A stretch of 36,588 nucleotides of DNA from Patescibacteria group bacterium (GTDB taxonomy: Bacteria; Patescibacteriota; Minisyncoccia; Phycocordibacterales; Phycocordibacteraceae). The position numbers were made by a program, and so were the translations under genes. Below are positions 24,021-30,395 of this stretch, piece by piece. Numbering within the stretch: the first letter of the stretch is position 1; the number at the start of each line of letters is the position of its first letter. A model generated the notes under the pieces. It saw only the letters and a program-made list of their open reading frames with translations, did no database searches and was not told the DNA's origin. The stretch spans positions 1 to 36,588 of the forward strand of contig JANLHF010000016.1 of NCBI GenBank assembly GCA_024653825.1, written 5' to 3'.

Positions 24021-24066
24021 ATCGTCTTTACATAATCAGCGCTTGATGCAAATCTAATATTCGTTC

Positions 24067-24792
24067 TCAAGTCGCCAAATAGTGCTTGAGCGTATATATC
24101 CAATCCGCCTCCGTCGCCGGATTCTTCTCCTTCTCTCCGAGCAACCACTCCAGATACTTCCGGTCGGTTGTTGCCACTTCCTCCAACTTCTTACCGCTAT
24201 ATTTCCCGAAACGGATGGTAGTGAAGAGGAGCGGGCGTGCCGATATCGCGAGCATCGCGTCGAGTGCCGCTTCCTCAGTACCATGTCGCTCCTTCATCTT
24301 CTCGGCGAGACGCCCAAAGAGCGCCTCTAGCACGAGCACGTCGCCAAGCGCGTCGTGTGCCTCGGCCTCGGCCTCGACGTCGAGATCGAGCAGATAGCGC
24401 AAATATTGGAGACGATAATTCGGCATGACGTCATCTGGGTCGAGCGCGTAGGCGAGCTTATAGGTGCAGATGGAGCGCTTCGGGACGACGCCCTCGCGTG
24501 CGAGCATCGCGAGATCAAAGGCAGCGTTGTGCGCGACGACGACCGTGTCCTCATGTTCCAATAAATCTTTCAGCCCAGAATATTCAGCCGCGTCCTTAAA
24601 CAACGGACGCTTGGCGACCATCCGCTCCGTGATGTGATGAATCGCCATCGATTCTATAGATATCGGCACCGGCGGCTTGTACGTGGCATCCACGAGGGGT
24701 TCGTCCACAAAGCGATCCTTCATCGCCAGCTGACAGAGCCGATCTTTATCACTGTTCCCCGTCGTCTCCGTGTCCAAAAAAATAATCCTCAT
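24067..24792 (-). CDS. DEDDh 3'-5' exonuclease with C-terminal DUF3820-like module
   Basis: A 241-residue nuclease of the DnaQ-like DEDDh group. Exo I is FLDTET (D7, E9), Exo II HNAAFD (D93) and Exo III HDALGD (H146, D151), so all catalytic residues are present. The last 60 residues (TIRFGKYSGKKLEEVATTDRKYLEWLL and on) resemble the small DUF3820 module. It may act in DNA repair or RNA trimming; the substrate is not evident. The open frame continues upstream to 25059, but that part is low-complexity and overlaps the response regulator's 3' end. A TACAAT box ends 6 nt before ATG 24792, which fixes the start. Confidence 0.92.
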   Translation of the reverse strand: MRIIFLDTETTGNSDKDRLCQLAMKDRFVDEPLVDATYKPPVPISIESMAIHHITERMVAKRPLFKDAAEYSGLKDLLEHEDTVVVAHNAAFDLAMLAREGVVPKRSICTYKLAYALDPDDVMPNYRLQYLRYLLDLDVEAEAEAHDALGDVLVLEALFGRLAEKMKERHGTEEAALDAMLAISARPLLFTTIRFGKYSGKKLEEVATTDRKYLEWLLGEKEKNPATEADWIYTLKHYLAT

Positions 24793-24798
24793 AATGCC

Positions 24799-24804
24799 AT
24801 TGTA
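24799..24804 (-). promoter_or_regulatory. -10 box of the exonuclease gene (leaderless type)
   Basis: TACAAT on the minus strand, preceded by GCGG, 6 nt before ATG 24792. Confidence 0.6.
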
Positions 24805-24852
24805 CCGCACCCCTGCGAGGGTTTTGTAAATACCTACATGGGCTATGAGGGA

Positions 24853-24880
24853 TAAAAAGAACGCCCCCGGAGGGGGCGTT
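24853..24880 (-). terminator. Intrinsic terminator of the response regulator gene
   Basis: On the minus strand AACGCCCCC (24880-24872), loop TCC, GGGGGCGTT (24868-24860), then CTTTTTATC. It lies 17 bp after the stop. Confidence 0.88.
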
Positions 24881-24896
24881 GTAGCACAGTACTCGC

Positions 24897-26057
24897 TTAC
24901 TTCGCGAAACGGCGCTTTGCCGCTTTGATGCCCATCCAGATGAGCATGCCGAATCCCACAAACGGGAGCGCGATGATATACGCGAGTCCGATGAACGGAG
25001 CAATGAAGAAGAGTGCAATATCCTTGATGCGAGTCGCGGCTCTCTCCGACATTCCGCACCGGACCAGTTCCCGCACGCCCATATACGAAAGCGCGCCCAG
25101 CCCGACGAACGGGAAGGTGATGACGTAGACGAGTCCGATGAACGGCGCCGTGAAGAACATCAGGATGTTCTTCAGATACTCGCCAATCGTCGCCGGCTCG
25201 CTTACAGCCTTCGCCGACTCGACCTTTTTCTCCACAGTCGTTTCCATCCGGAGGACGGCCTTCTGGGCCCCCGCCCTTATCGTCCCGAGTGAGAATGCTT
25301 CTCCTTCGGGCCCACGAGTCGCTGCCTCGTCGACGCCAAGACCAAAGGCTCGTCTCATCTCGCGCCAGCCCATCCAGGCGAGTATACCGAGTCCGGCTAT
25401 GGGCAGAGTGGCAAGATATGCGAGCTCCAGCAGTGGGGCGAGAGAGAGGAATGCGACGTTCCGCAGGAACCAGGCAAGACTGCTTGGCATTCCGCGCTTC
25501 ACGAGACCTTCTTCGCCCATCGCGCCGAGCATATCAAGCCCTTCGAGCGGGAGCGTGATCGTGTGCGCCAGCCCGACGAACGGAGCTGCAAAATAGAGTC
25601 TCACGTTCCGCGGGAAGACGATGATCCTCTCCGGTATTCCTTCTGCCTTGGCTTCAAGAGCCTCGGGGGCCGGAGCAACAGACGCTTCGCCCTTCTCGAG
25701 AGCATCTTTGGTGCTTCGCTCGATGACGTCGGGAGAGAGCGGCTTGTCGAGGAAGTCGGAAACACCCGCCGCCTCCGCCTGCTTCCTATTATCGTCGGAG
25801 CCGTAGCCCGTGATGATAACGACCGGAAGCCAGGGCTGGCTCGCACGGATGCGCTGCGCCACTTCGATGCCGCTCATGCCGGGCATCTTGATGTCGGCGA
25901 ATACGACGTCGTACTTCTCGTTCTTGATCTTCTCTAGGGCATCTTCCCCATCGTGGGCGGTTATCACCGCATATCCCTTACCGGAGAGAACTCCGCTGAA
26001 ACTTCTGCCGATCACCGGATCGTCGTCAACGACGAGAACCTTCTTCTGCATACTCAC
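24897..26057 (-). CDS. Response regulator receiver fused to a repeated membrane domain
   Basis: A 386-residue protein. Residues 4-122 are a CheY-like receiver: acidic pocket VVDDDP (about 9-14), phospho-acceptor D55 in FADIKMPG, T83 in IITGYG and K105 in DKP. No DNA-binding or enzyme output domain follows. Instead four copies of a hydrophobic unit of about 35 residues occur at about 151-184, 200-234, 297-331 and 346-380, each of the form AP(F/L)-x-G-L-x(6)-P-x-x-G-x-x-x-L-x-x-MG. Copies 1-2 and 3-4 are spaced 49 residues apart, and a charged linker separates the pairs. The protein should sit in or on the membrane. GTG at 26057 is preferred because AAAGGAG lies 6 nt before it; ATG at 26051 is the alternative. 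It has its own promoter and terminator. No histidine kinase is in the window. Confidence 0.85.
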   Translation of the reverse strand: MSMQKKVLVVDDDPVIGRSFSGVLSGKGYAVITAHDGEDALEKIKNEKYDVVFADIKMPGMSGIEVAQRIRASQPWLPVVIITGYGSDDNRKQAEAAGVSDFLDKPLSPDVIERSTKDALEKGEASVAPAPEALEAKAEGIPERIIVFPRNVRLYFAAPFVGLAHTITLPLEGLDMLGAMGEEGLVKRGMPSSLAWFLRNVAFLSLAPLLELAYLATLPIAGLGILAWMGWREMRRAFGLGVDEAATRGPEGEAFSLGTIRAGAQKAVLRMETTVEKKVESAKAVSEPATIGEYLKNILMFFTAPFIGLVYVITFPFVGLGALSYMGVRELVRCGMSERAATRIKDIALFFIAPFIGLAYIIALPFVGFGMLIWMGIKAAKRRFAK

Positions 26058-26099
26058 AATTTTCTCCTTTCTCAAAATTACCAACGAGCTTGCTTCCGC

Positions 26100-26128
26100 C
26101 TATTATCATATCAAATATCCTGTCGCAA
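26100..26128 (-). promoter_or_regulatory. Predicted promoter of the response regulator gene
   Basis: On the minus strand TTGCGA (26128-26123), a 17-nt spacer and TAATAG (26105-26100). A leader of about 35 nt with AAAGGAG follows. Confidence 0.55.
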
Positions 26129-26145
26129 GATGTCACCCTATAGGC

Positions 26146-27024
26146 TTACATTTTATAGTATGCAAAGAGTGCGGTGACGCCAGCGAGATTCTTCTCCCAT
26201 TCAATCGCCTCATGCGTTGTGAGCTCAACGGTAATCGCCGGAACGCCGATGGAGGCAAGCCATCCCTCGGAATCGCCGTGGATGACATACGCATCAAAAA
26301 CCTTCACCGCCGTATACCCCGTCGCCTTTGCATAGACGTTCATAATCTCAAGCGTCTTCGGAAGGATGCCGTTGTTGCACTCCGAAGCGTACACGGAACC
26401 TGATTTACTGTGTAGAAATATCATTGCCTCCGGACTGTTGTCCAACACGAAATCCCGAATCGCTTTCGCCTCGGGCTCCGAGAAGGGCGCCGTGCCGGCA
26501 CTCGTCACCTTCCCGAGGAAGGTGCTCGTCGCCTGCCAGTTACAGTCAAAGTTGCGGTTAAGGTCCACTGTGTCTGCGTTATAGCGTCCGGGCACGAGGT
26601 TGGTGCCGGTCGGCACATCCGCGAGCGTAAAGCGTCCGGTGATGCCGAGTGCCTTGTACACGCCGTCAGGGTTCGCATCAGGGATGACCGTGACTGAGAG
26701 ATTCGCCGGAATGATTTCGGGATGCTCCTCCAGATAATCCATAAGGTCATATGCGAGGAGTACACTGTTCAACTCGTATCCGCCGTGTATACCGCCGACG
26801 AATCCGAGACGTGTCGTTCCCGTCCCATAGGTATACGCGTCGATGGTGCGACCCTGGACCGATGAGCCGATGACGACATGTCTCGCGGATGTATCGAGCG
26901 CTTTAACTACCTCTGAAATGACGGGAGAAGGACTTCGCAGGAGATACGCGACGAGCGCGATACTCCCGCATATCGCGATAACCACTAATGCGACGACCGC
27001 CCGTCTTCTATTTGAATCGCTCAT
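26146..27024 (-). CDS. Membrane-anchored M14 zinc carboxypeptidase, apparently active
   Basis: A 292-residue protein with an N-terminal transmembrane anchor (about 9-28) and an extracytoplasmic M14 domain. The zinc and catalytic residues appear intact: H80 and E84 in GGIHGGYE, R157 in VDLNRNFD, H205 in IFLHSKSG and E267 in ITVELTT. The first pair is spaced HxxxE rather than the usual HxxE. Two cysteines (C161, C216) could form a disulfide. Likely substrates are cell-wall or other surface peptides. It lies 22 bp after a paralogue (27047) of similar length that has lost these residues, so the pair probably arose by duplication and is co-transcribed. Confidence 0.88.
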   Translation of the reverse strand: MSDSNRRRAVVALVVIAICGSIALVAYLLRSPSPVISEVVKALDTSARHVVIGSSVQGRTIDAYTYGTGTTRLGFVGGIHGGYELNSVLLAYDLMDYLEEHPEIIPANLSVTVIPDANPDGVYKALGITGRFTLADVPTGTNLVPGRYNADTVDLNRNFDCNWQATSTFLGKVTSAGTAPFSEPEAKAIRDFVLDNSPEAMIFLHSKSGSVYASECNNGILPKTLEIMNVYAKATGYTAVKVFDAYVIHGDSEGWLASIGVPAITVELTTHEAIEWEKNLAGVTALFAYYKM

Positions 27025-27046
27025 AGTTCGACAAACTCACTCTGGG

Positions 27047-27949
27047 TCACTGAGCGTAGTGGTCGAGGATAGCTTGGATTCCCTTCTGGTTCTGGGTCCA
27101 TTCGGTATCAGTATGATTCGTGAGGAGGACGCTAATCGCGGGGACCTGCATCTTGGCGAGCCAGTTGACCATATCGCCAGGTATCGCATTGAAGTCATAA
27201 CTCGCGTTTGAGGTATAGCCGGCGGCCTTGGCGTAGAGATCGGTGAGCGTGAGCGTCTCGGGCAATACGCCATTATGACAACTTGAGGCGAACACACCGC
27301 CTGCGGCGGCATACCATGCGACAACCGCCTTCGGCTTATTGTTTCCAACATAACCCCTGATCGCTTGGCTCTCGGGTTCGGAGAATGCTCCCGTTCCTCC
27401 ACTTATCGTCTTACCCTGCCAGATCGAAGTCTTCTGCCAGCCGCAGTCAAAGTTCCGGTTAAGGTCCACTGTATTCGCGTTAAAGCGTCCGGCGATTTGT
27501 GCCTCGGTCGAGGGGGCAACGTCCGCTTTGGTGAAGCTTGCGGTCGTCGTGCCGACGACTGCGGTGAGTCCGTCCGGATTCAAAACTGGGATGACCGTCA
27601 CTTTCAAATTACTCGGAATAACATCCAGATTATTCTTGAAATACTCCATCGTCTTGTACGCGAGAAGCGCGGTGTTCCAGATATAACCACCCTGTATGTC
27701 GCCGACAAACAAGATCTCGTCAGTTCCGGTGCCGAAGTGGTATGCCGTGATGTCACGACCCTCTACTGATTTACCGATGATGGTTTCTGCACTGTTCATC
27801 ACGGTCGTCGTGCTTTGGTCATTGCCGAGCGTCTGAGTCGTATCTACTCCCGGCGTTACGGCCGTGTTTGGCGGAGAACTGCGGGTGAAGACGTACACGC
27901 TGAAGCCGATAATAACGATAACAAGTACGGCGATAATGGTATTTTTCAT
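27047..27949 (-). CDS. M14-like protein lacking zinc and catalytic residues (pseudoenzyme)
   Basis: A 300-residue paralogue of the downstream M14 protein, with a transmembrane anchor (about 4-21), a Thr/Ser-rich linker (22-50) and the full M14 fold. By alignment each key residue is changed: H to Q86 and E to I90 in GDIQGGYI, H to Y213 in AWYAAAGG, and the catalytic E to L275 in ISVLLTN. The structural stretch VDLNRNFDCGWQ is kept almost unchanged, including R165, as are both cysteines. The reading frame is intact, so this is not simple decay; a binding, scaffolding or regulatory role is more likely. ATG 27949 is chosen over 28018 because a TACAAT box ends 9 nt before it and the anchor starts there. 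Confidence 0.85.
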   Translation of the reverse strand: MKNTIIAVLVIVIIGFSVYVFTRSSPPNTAVTPGVDTTQTLGNDQSTTTVMNSAETIIGKSVEGRDITAYHFGTGTDEILFVGDIQGGYIWNTALLAYKTMEYFKNNLDVIPSNLKVTVIPVLNPDGLTAVVGTTTASFTKADVAPSTEAQIAGRFNANTVDLNRNFDCGWQKTSIWQGKTISGGTGAFSEPESQAIRGYVGNNKPKAVVAWYAAAGGVFASSCHNGVLPETLTLTDLYAKAAGYTSNASYDFNAIPGDMVNWLAKMQVPAISVLLTNHTDTEWTQNQKGIQAILDHYAQ

Positions 27950-27958
27950 AAGAGGTTC

Positions 27959-27964
27959 ATTGTA
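27959..27964 (-). promoter_or_regulatory. -10 box of the M14 pair
   Basis: TACAAT on the minus strand, preceded by TTGG, ends 9 nt before ATG 27949. It lies close to the end of the peptidase gene at 27987, so the M14 pair can be transcribed on its own. Confidence 0.58.
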
Positions 27965-27986
27965 CCAAGAATCCCTTGCGTATGCG

Positions 27987-28892
27987 TCAATCGAAAATAT
28001 TGATGAGGTATGCGTCAATTGCCCGTTGGTCCATATCGTAGAACTGTAAGCCGTTGTTGTGGAGAGAGGTCGCGAGCTTCACTCCAACAAAACGCCAGTG
28101 CCACGGCTCGTAGACGTAATAAGCGTTGCCCTTCGGGTACGAAAGCACGAAGCCGTAGCGATAGGCGTTCGCAAGAAGCCAAGGATAGCTTGTCGTGCTG
28201 TCAAATCCGTCGAGGGTACCACCGATGCCGGTCGTGATGAGGTCAATAGTTGTGCCGAGTTGGTGTTCTGAATAGCCCTGGTCTGCAGAAAATGAGTTAG
28301 CGGTACCAGCGCCGTAGACGACCGTATATAAGGACTTCAGCGACTGTTGCTCGCCGAACGAACGGTATGCAGAACTGACGTAGAGGGTAATACCGTCTGC
28401 CTTTGCCGCGTTGATGAGTTTATTCAGAAATGGCCACGCCTCTATGATGATCTGCTCGGGTTTCGTTTCGGTGTAGAGATACTCCTTCGGTATGCTGACG
28501 AGACGCGCCGGCAAATAATTTTCGTTCAGGAAAGATACCTTGGAGTATTTTTTCAGAAGTTCGGGGTCTATCTGCGAGAGTTTCTGGAGCGAGCCAACCG
28601 CGCCGGAGATAGAACCGACCGTTTGTTCAACACCGCCGACTTTTGTATTCACTGCATCAATGTTTTGTTGCGCGCTAGAGAGCGTATTGGAGAGTCCGGC
28701 TGTCTGCGAGCGCAGGTCTGTGACATTTCGTGCAATATGGTCCGCGTTCTGCGAAAGCGCCGCAGTGGTAGATGCCAGCTCGGTCGTGAGAAGGCCGATA
28801 TCCTCTGAGAGCGCGGAAATCCGCACGAAGGCGTATATGAGAACCCCGCCGAGCAGGACAAATACGACCACTGCGGGAACTATGTTCGGCAC
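27987..28892 (-). CDS. M15B (VanY-type) D,D-carboxypeptidase, membrane anchored
   Basis: A 301-residue protein with an N-terminal transmembrane helix (about 5-25), a helical coiled-coil-like stalk (about 26-115) and a C-terminal peptidase domain of the VanY/M15B family. The zinc and catalytic motifs are SAYRS (174-178), SEHQLGTTIDL (H210, D217) and EPWHWRF (H265). It would trim terminal D-Ala or other D-residues from peptidoglycan stems outside the cell. The start codon is GTG at 28892; no in-frame ATG precedes the membrane helix. A TATACT box lies about 33 nt upstream, but no Shine-Dalgarno site is visible, so the exact start is less certain than for neighbours. Confidence 0.9.
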   Translation of the reverse strand: MPNIVPAVVVFVLLGGVLIYAFVRISALSEDIGLLTTELASTTAALSQNADHIARNVTDLRSQTAGLSNTLSSAQQNIDAVNTKVGGVEQTVGSISGAVGSLQKLSQIDPELLKKYSKVSFLNENYLPARLVSIPKEYLYTETKPEQIIIEAWPFLNKLINAAKADGITLYVSSAYRSFGEQQSLKSLYTVVYGAGTANSFSADQGYSEHQLGTTIDLITTGIGGTLDGFDSTTSYPWLLANAYRYGFVLSYPKGNAYYVYEPWHWRFVGVKLATSLHNNGLQFYDMDQRAIDAYLINIFD

Positions 28893-28944
28893 GAGACTTT
28901 TGAAATCTTGGTGTTCTATAGACGAAGTATAGCACCCTGCATTT

Positions 28945-29589
28945 TTACGGATAATCTCGACCGTCGCCTAGGATAGGTATCTTGTCGCCCAGATATTTTG
29001 GCCTCGTATGAAAGACGACATCGAAGAGCGCCTTCTCGTTTGAAAATATTTCGCGGGCATAATTGTGGAAAAGGATGTGACCACTGTCCGCATTGACGCC
29101 ATAGACGTCTATCCCGAGTTCGCGCGCAATGAAGAGCGCGCGCGGTAGGTGGAACGACTGCGTCGCGATGAGCATAGAGGAAACACCGAAGATAGCGCTG
29201 GCGCGATACATACTGCTGTAGGTATCAAAGCCCGCGTGGTCAAGGAAAATGTCTTCATCCGGAATACCCTTCTCAAGCAGGTAGAGGTGCACCGGATTCA
29301 CTTCGTTGTGACTCACGGTACTGTTGTCGCCGGAGACGAGTATCTTCGCTACTTTCTCCGCGTTATACAAAGCAATCGCCGTGTCCACGCGGTCTATGAA
29401 GATGGGTGAGGGCTTACCGTTCGCAAGAATCGCCGCACCGGGGATCAGCACGGCTTCGGCGCTTGGCGCGACAGCCACGCTTTGATAAATGTACATATAC
29501 GTCGAGAGCACAATGTAGGTATTGACGAGGAGGATGAACGCGGCAAGCGCCACGACGCCGAATATGCCGATGGAGATGACGCGCTTCAT
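28945..29589 (-). CDS. SanA/YdcF-like DUF218 membrane protein
   Basis: A 214-residue protein with an N-terminal membrane helix (about 8-29) and a DUF218 domain, similar in layout to SanA, which affects envelope permeability (vancomycin exclusion) in enterobacteria. Recognisable stretches are AVLIPGAA (46-53), ILVSGDNS, HLYLLEKGIPDEDIFLDHAGFDTYSSMYRA and TQSFHLPRALFIARELGIDVYG. The domain is exposed outside the membrane. A TATACT box ends 7 nt before the ATG and no Shine-Dalgarno site is seen. It is upstream of, and in the same direction as, the VanY-type and M14 genes, so the region forms an envelope cluster. Confidence 0.88.
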   Translation of the reverse strand: MKRVISIGIFGVVALAAFILLVNTYIVLSTYMYIYQSVAVAPSAEAVLIPGAAILANGKPSPIFIDRVDTAIALYNAEKVAKILVSGDNSTVSHNEVNPVHLYLLEKGIPDEDIFLDHAGFDTYSSMYRASAIFGVSSMLIATQSFHLPRALFIARELGIDVYGVNADSGHILFHNYAREIFSNEKALFDVVFHTRPKYLGDKIPILGDGRDYP

Positions 29590-29596
29590 GCCACCC

Positions 29597-29602
29597 AGTA
29601 TA
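29597..29602 (-). promoter_or_regulatory. -10 box of the SanA-like gene (leaderless type)
   Basis: TATACT on the minus strand, 7 nt before ATG 29589. Confidence 0.68.
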
Positions 29603-29625
29603 CGCCGTTAATGAGGCACCTGGTA

Positions 29626-29654
29626 CAAACGGCTCAGACCGTCTGAGCCGTTTG
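29626..29654. repeat. Dispersed palindrome, copy 1
   Basis: CAAACGGCTCAGAC, one centre base C, GTCTGAGCCGTTTG: a perfect 14-bp inverted repeat. It lies between the 3' end of the winged-helix gene and the SanA-like promoter. Two related copies are at 30188-30214 and 33846-33870. Confidence 0.85.
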
Positions 29655-29665
29655 GAATGGCTTAG

Positions 29666-29977
29666 TTAGGCCACTTTATAAGAGACGTTTTTCCCCGTAT
29701 CGCCCACCTGACTGATGCGCCCGGCACTTTCAAGCTCTTGTAGATAGCGCTCCGCCGTCGCGTCAGAGACGCTAAGGAGCGCCTGCACGCCGTCGTTGGT
29801 GATGATCCCCTTCTGCTGAATCTCCGCGAACACCTTCTCCACCGCGGAGCGCTTCGCGGCGGCGCGCTCCTCGTTCAGCGCATACGCACTCGTGTCCGCC
29901 GTCTTGCCCCGCCGTGCTATATACATCCCGATCGCGACCCCGACCACTCCGACAAGAACTAATACAAAGTAGTTCAT
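29666..29977 (-). CDS. Membrane-tethered winged-helix (DeoR-like) protein
   Basis: A 103-residue protein with one N-terminal transmembrane helix (about 3-20), a short basic linker (ARRGKTAD) and a cytosolic winged-helix-like domain. VEKVFAEIQQKGIITNDGVQALLSVSDATAERYLQELESAGRI (about 46-88) reads like a DeoR-type helix-turn-helix, and QVGDTGKNVSYKVA like the wing. A membrane-bound DNA-binding protein of this size could sense envelope state directly, but the target is unknown. TACTAT ends 6 nt before the ATG. A 10-bp GC-only dyad lies where the -35 should be. Confidence 0.8.
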   Translation of the reverse strand: MNYFVLVLVGVVGVAIGMYIARRGKTADTSAYALNEERAAAKRSAVEKVFAEIQQKGIITNDGVQALLSVSDATAERYLQELESAGRISQVGDTGKNVSYKVA

Positions 29978-29994
29978 ATAAATATAGTATCATC

Positions 29995-30017
29995 CGCCGC
30001 CCGCTCCGCGGGCGGCG
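29995..30017. repeat. GC-only 10-bp hairpin in the winged-helix promoter
   Basis: CGCCGCCCGC (29995-30004), TCC, GCGGGCGGCG (30008-30017): a perfect inverted repeat. It is 4-6 bp upstream of the -10 box of the winged-helix gene and so overlaps the -35 position. No T run follows in either direction, so it is not a simple terminator. An operator is possible. Confidence 0.6.
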
Positions 30018-30081
30018 AACGGGACAAAACCTACCGGGATTCAGGATTTTCCGAAATATTGTGACTGTCCCCATTTCTCAG

Positions 30082-30104
30082 AAAAAGCCCCACCGGAGTG
30101 GGGC
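30082..30104 (-). terminator. Intrinsic terminator, minus strand, no gene upstream
   Basis: On the minus strand GTGGGGC-complementary arms (GCCCCAC 30104-30098 with GTGGGGC 30093-30087, loop TCCG) are followed by TTTTTC. No coding region precedes it on this strand; only the hairpin array at 30105-30250 does, so it may end a non-coding transcript. Confidence 0.72.
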
Positions 30105-30250
30105 CTGACGCGTCGACAACAGCCCTAGTCTTGAGCAAGGACTCCCCTTGCTCATTGTGGTAACGAACGGCCTGTCGTGAGTGAATCGAACGGCTCAGAC
30201 CATCTGAGCCGTTCAAAACAGCACCGCGGTAATCCGCGGCGGGTTGTGGT
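30105..30250 (-). ncRNA. Possible structured RNA with three hairpins
   Basis: Between two minus-strand terminators lie three strong hairpins: CCGCGG / CCGCGG (30224-30239), the dispersed palindrome (30188-30214) and GAGCAAGG / CCTTGCTC (30133-30153). I see no convincing promoter in front of it, so it could be the extended 3' part of the upstream small RNA, a processed RNA, or DNA-level repeats. No protein frame here resembles anything. Confidence 0.35.
30188..30214. repeat. Dispersed palindrome, copy 2
   Basis: GAACGGCTCAGA, CCA, TCTGAGCCGTTC: perfect 12-bp arms. The core ACGGCTCAGA is shared with copies 1 and 3. Confidence 0.85.
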
Positions 30251-30252
30251 AG

Positions 30253-30346
30253 AAAATAAAAACCCCGGCGGTCTGCCGAGGTAGGTACTGCGCTGGCTTC
30301 CACAGAGTGGGATCCTATACAAAACGAGGATTTGGCCAGCGCAGTT
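30253..30346 (-). ncRNA. Candidate small RNA, about 90 nt
   Basis: A complete minus-strand transcription unit without a reading frame: promoter at 30380-30352, predicted start near 30345, and a terminator ending near 30253. The RNA would open with ACTGCGCTGGC (30345-30335), which pairs perfectly over 11 bp with GCCAGCGCAGT (30297-30287). Inside are two small hairpins, ATCCT / AGGAT and CCAC / GTGG, making a three-way junction. The terminator is CCTCGGC (30281-30275), loop AGACC, GCCGGGG (30269-30263), then TTTTTATTTT. It is downstream of tspO but has its own promoter. I do not recognise it as 6S, SRP or RNase P RNA. Interpretation as an RNA gene is inferred; the elements are directly visible. 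Confidence 0.7.
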
Positions 30347-30351
30347 TCTCG

Positions 30352-30380
30352 ATGTTAATCGCCTGTGTATCTATTGTCAA
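30352..30380 (-). promoter_or_regulatory. Promoter of the candidate small RNA
   Basis: On the minus strand TTGACA (30380-30375), a 17-nt spacer and TAACAT (30357-30352): a consensus -35 and a four-of-six -10 at ideal spacing. Confidence 0.75.
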
Positions 30381-30395
30381 GAAAAACACCGTTAG

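Noticed and set aside
24793-25059. N-terminal extension of the exonuclease frame
   Set aside because: The added 89 codons cross the response regulator terminator and 3' end and resemble nothing, while a -10 box and the DEDDh motif place the start at 24792.
30031-30303. 90-codon minus-strand open frame
   Set aside because: It runs through two intrinsic terminators and several hairpins; better explained as non-coding RNA.
30253-30346. 6S or SRP RNA
   Set aside because: Too short and branched for 6S RNA, and the conserved SRP GGAA-type helix 8 loop context is not present in order.
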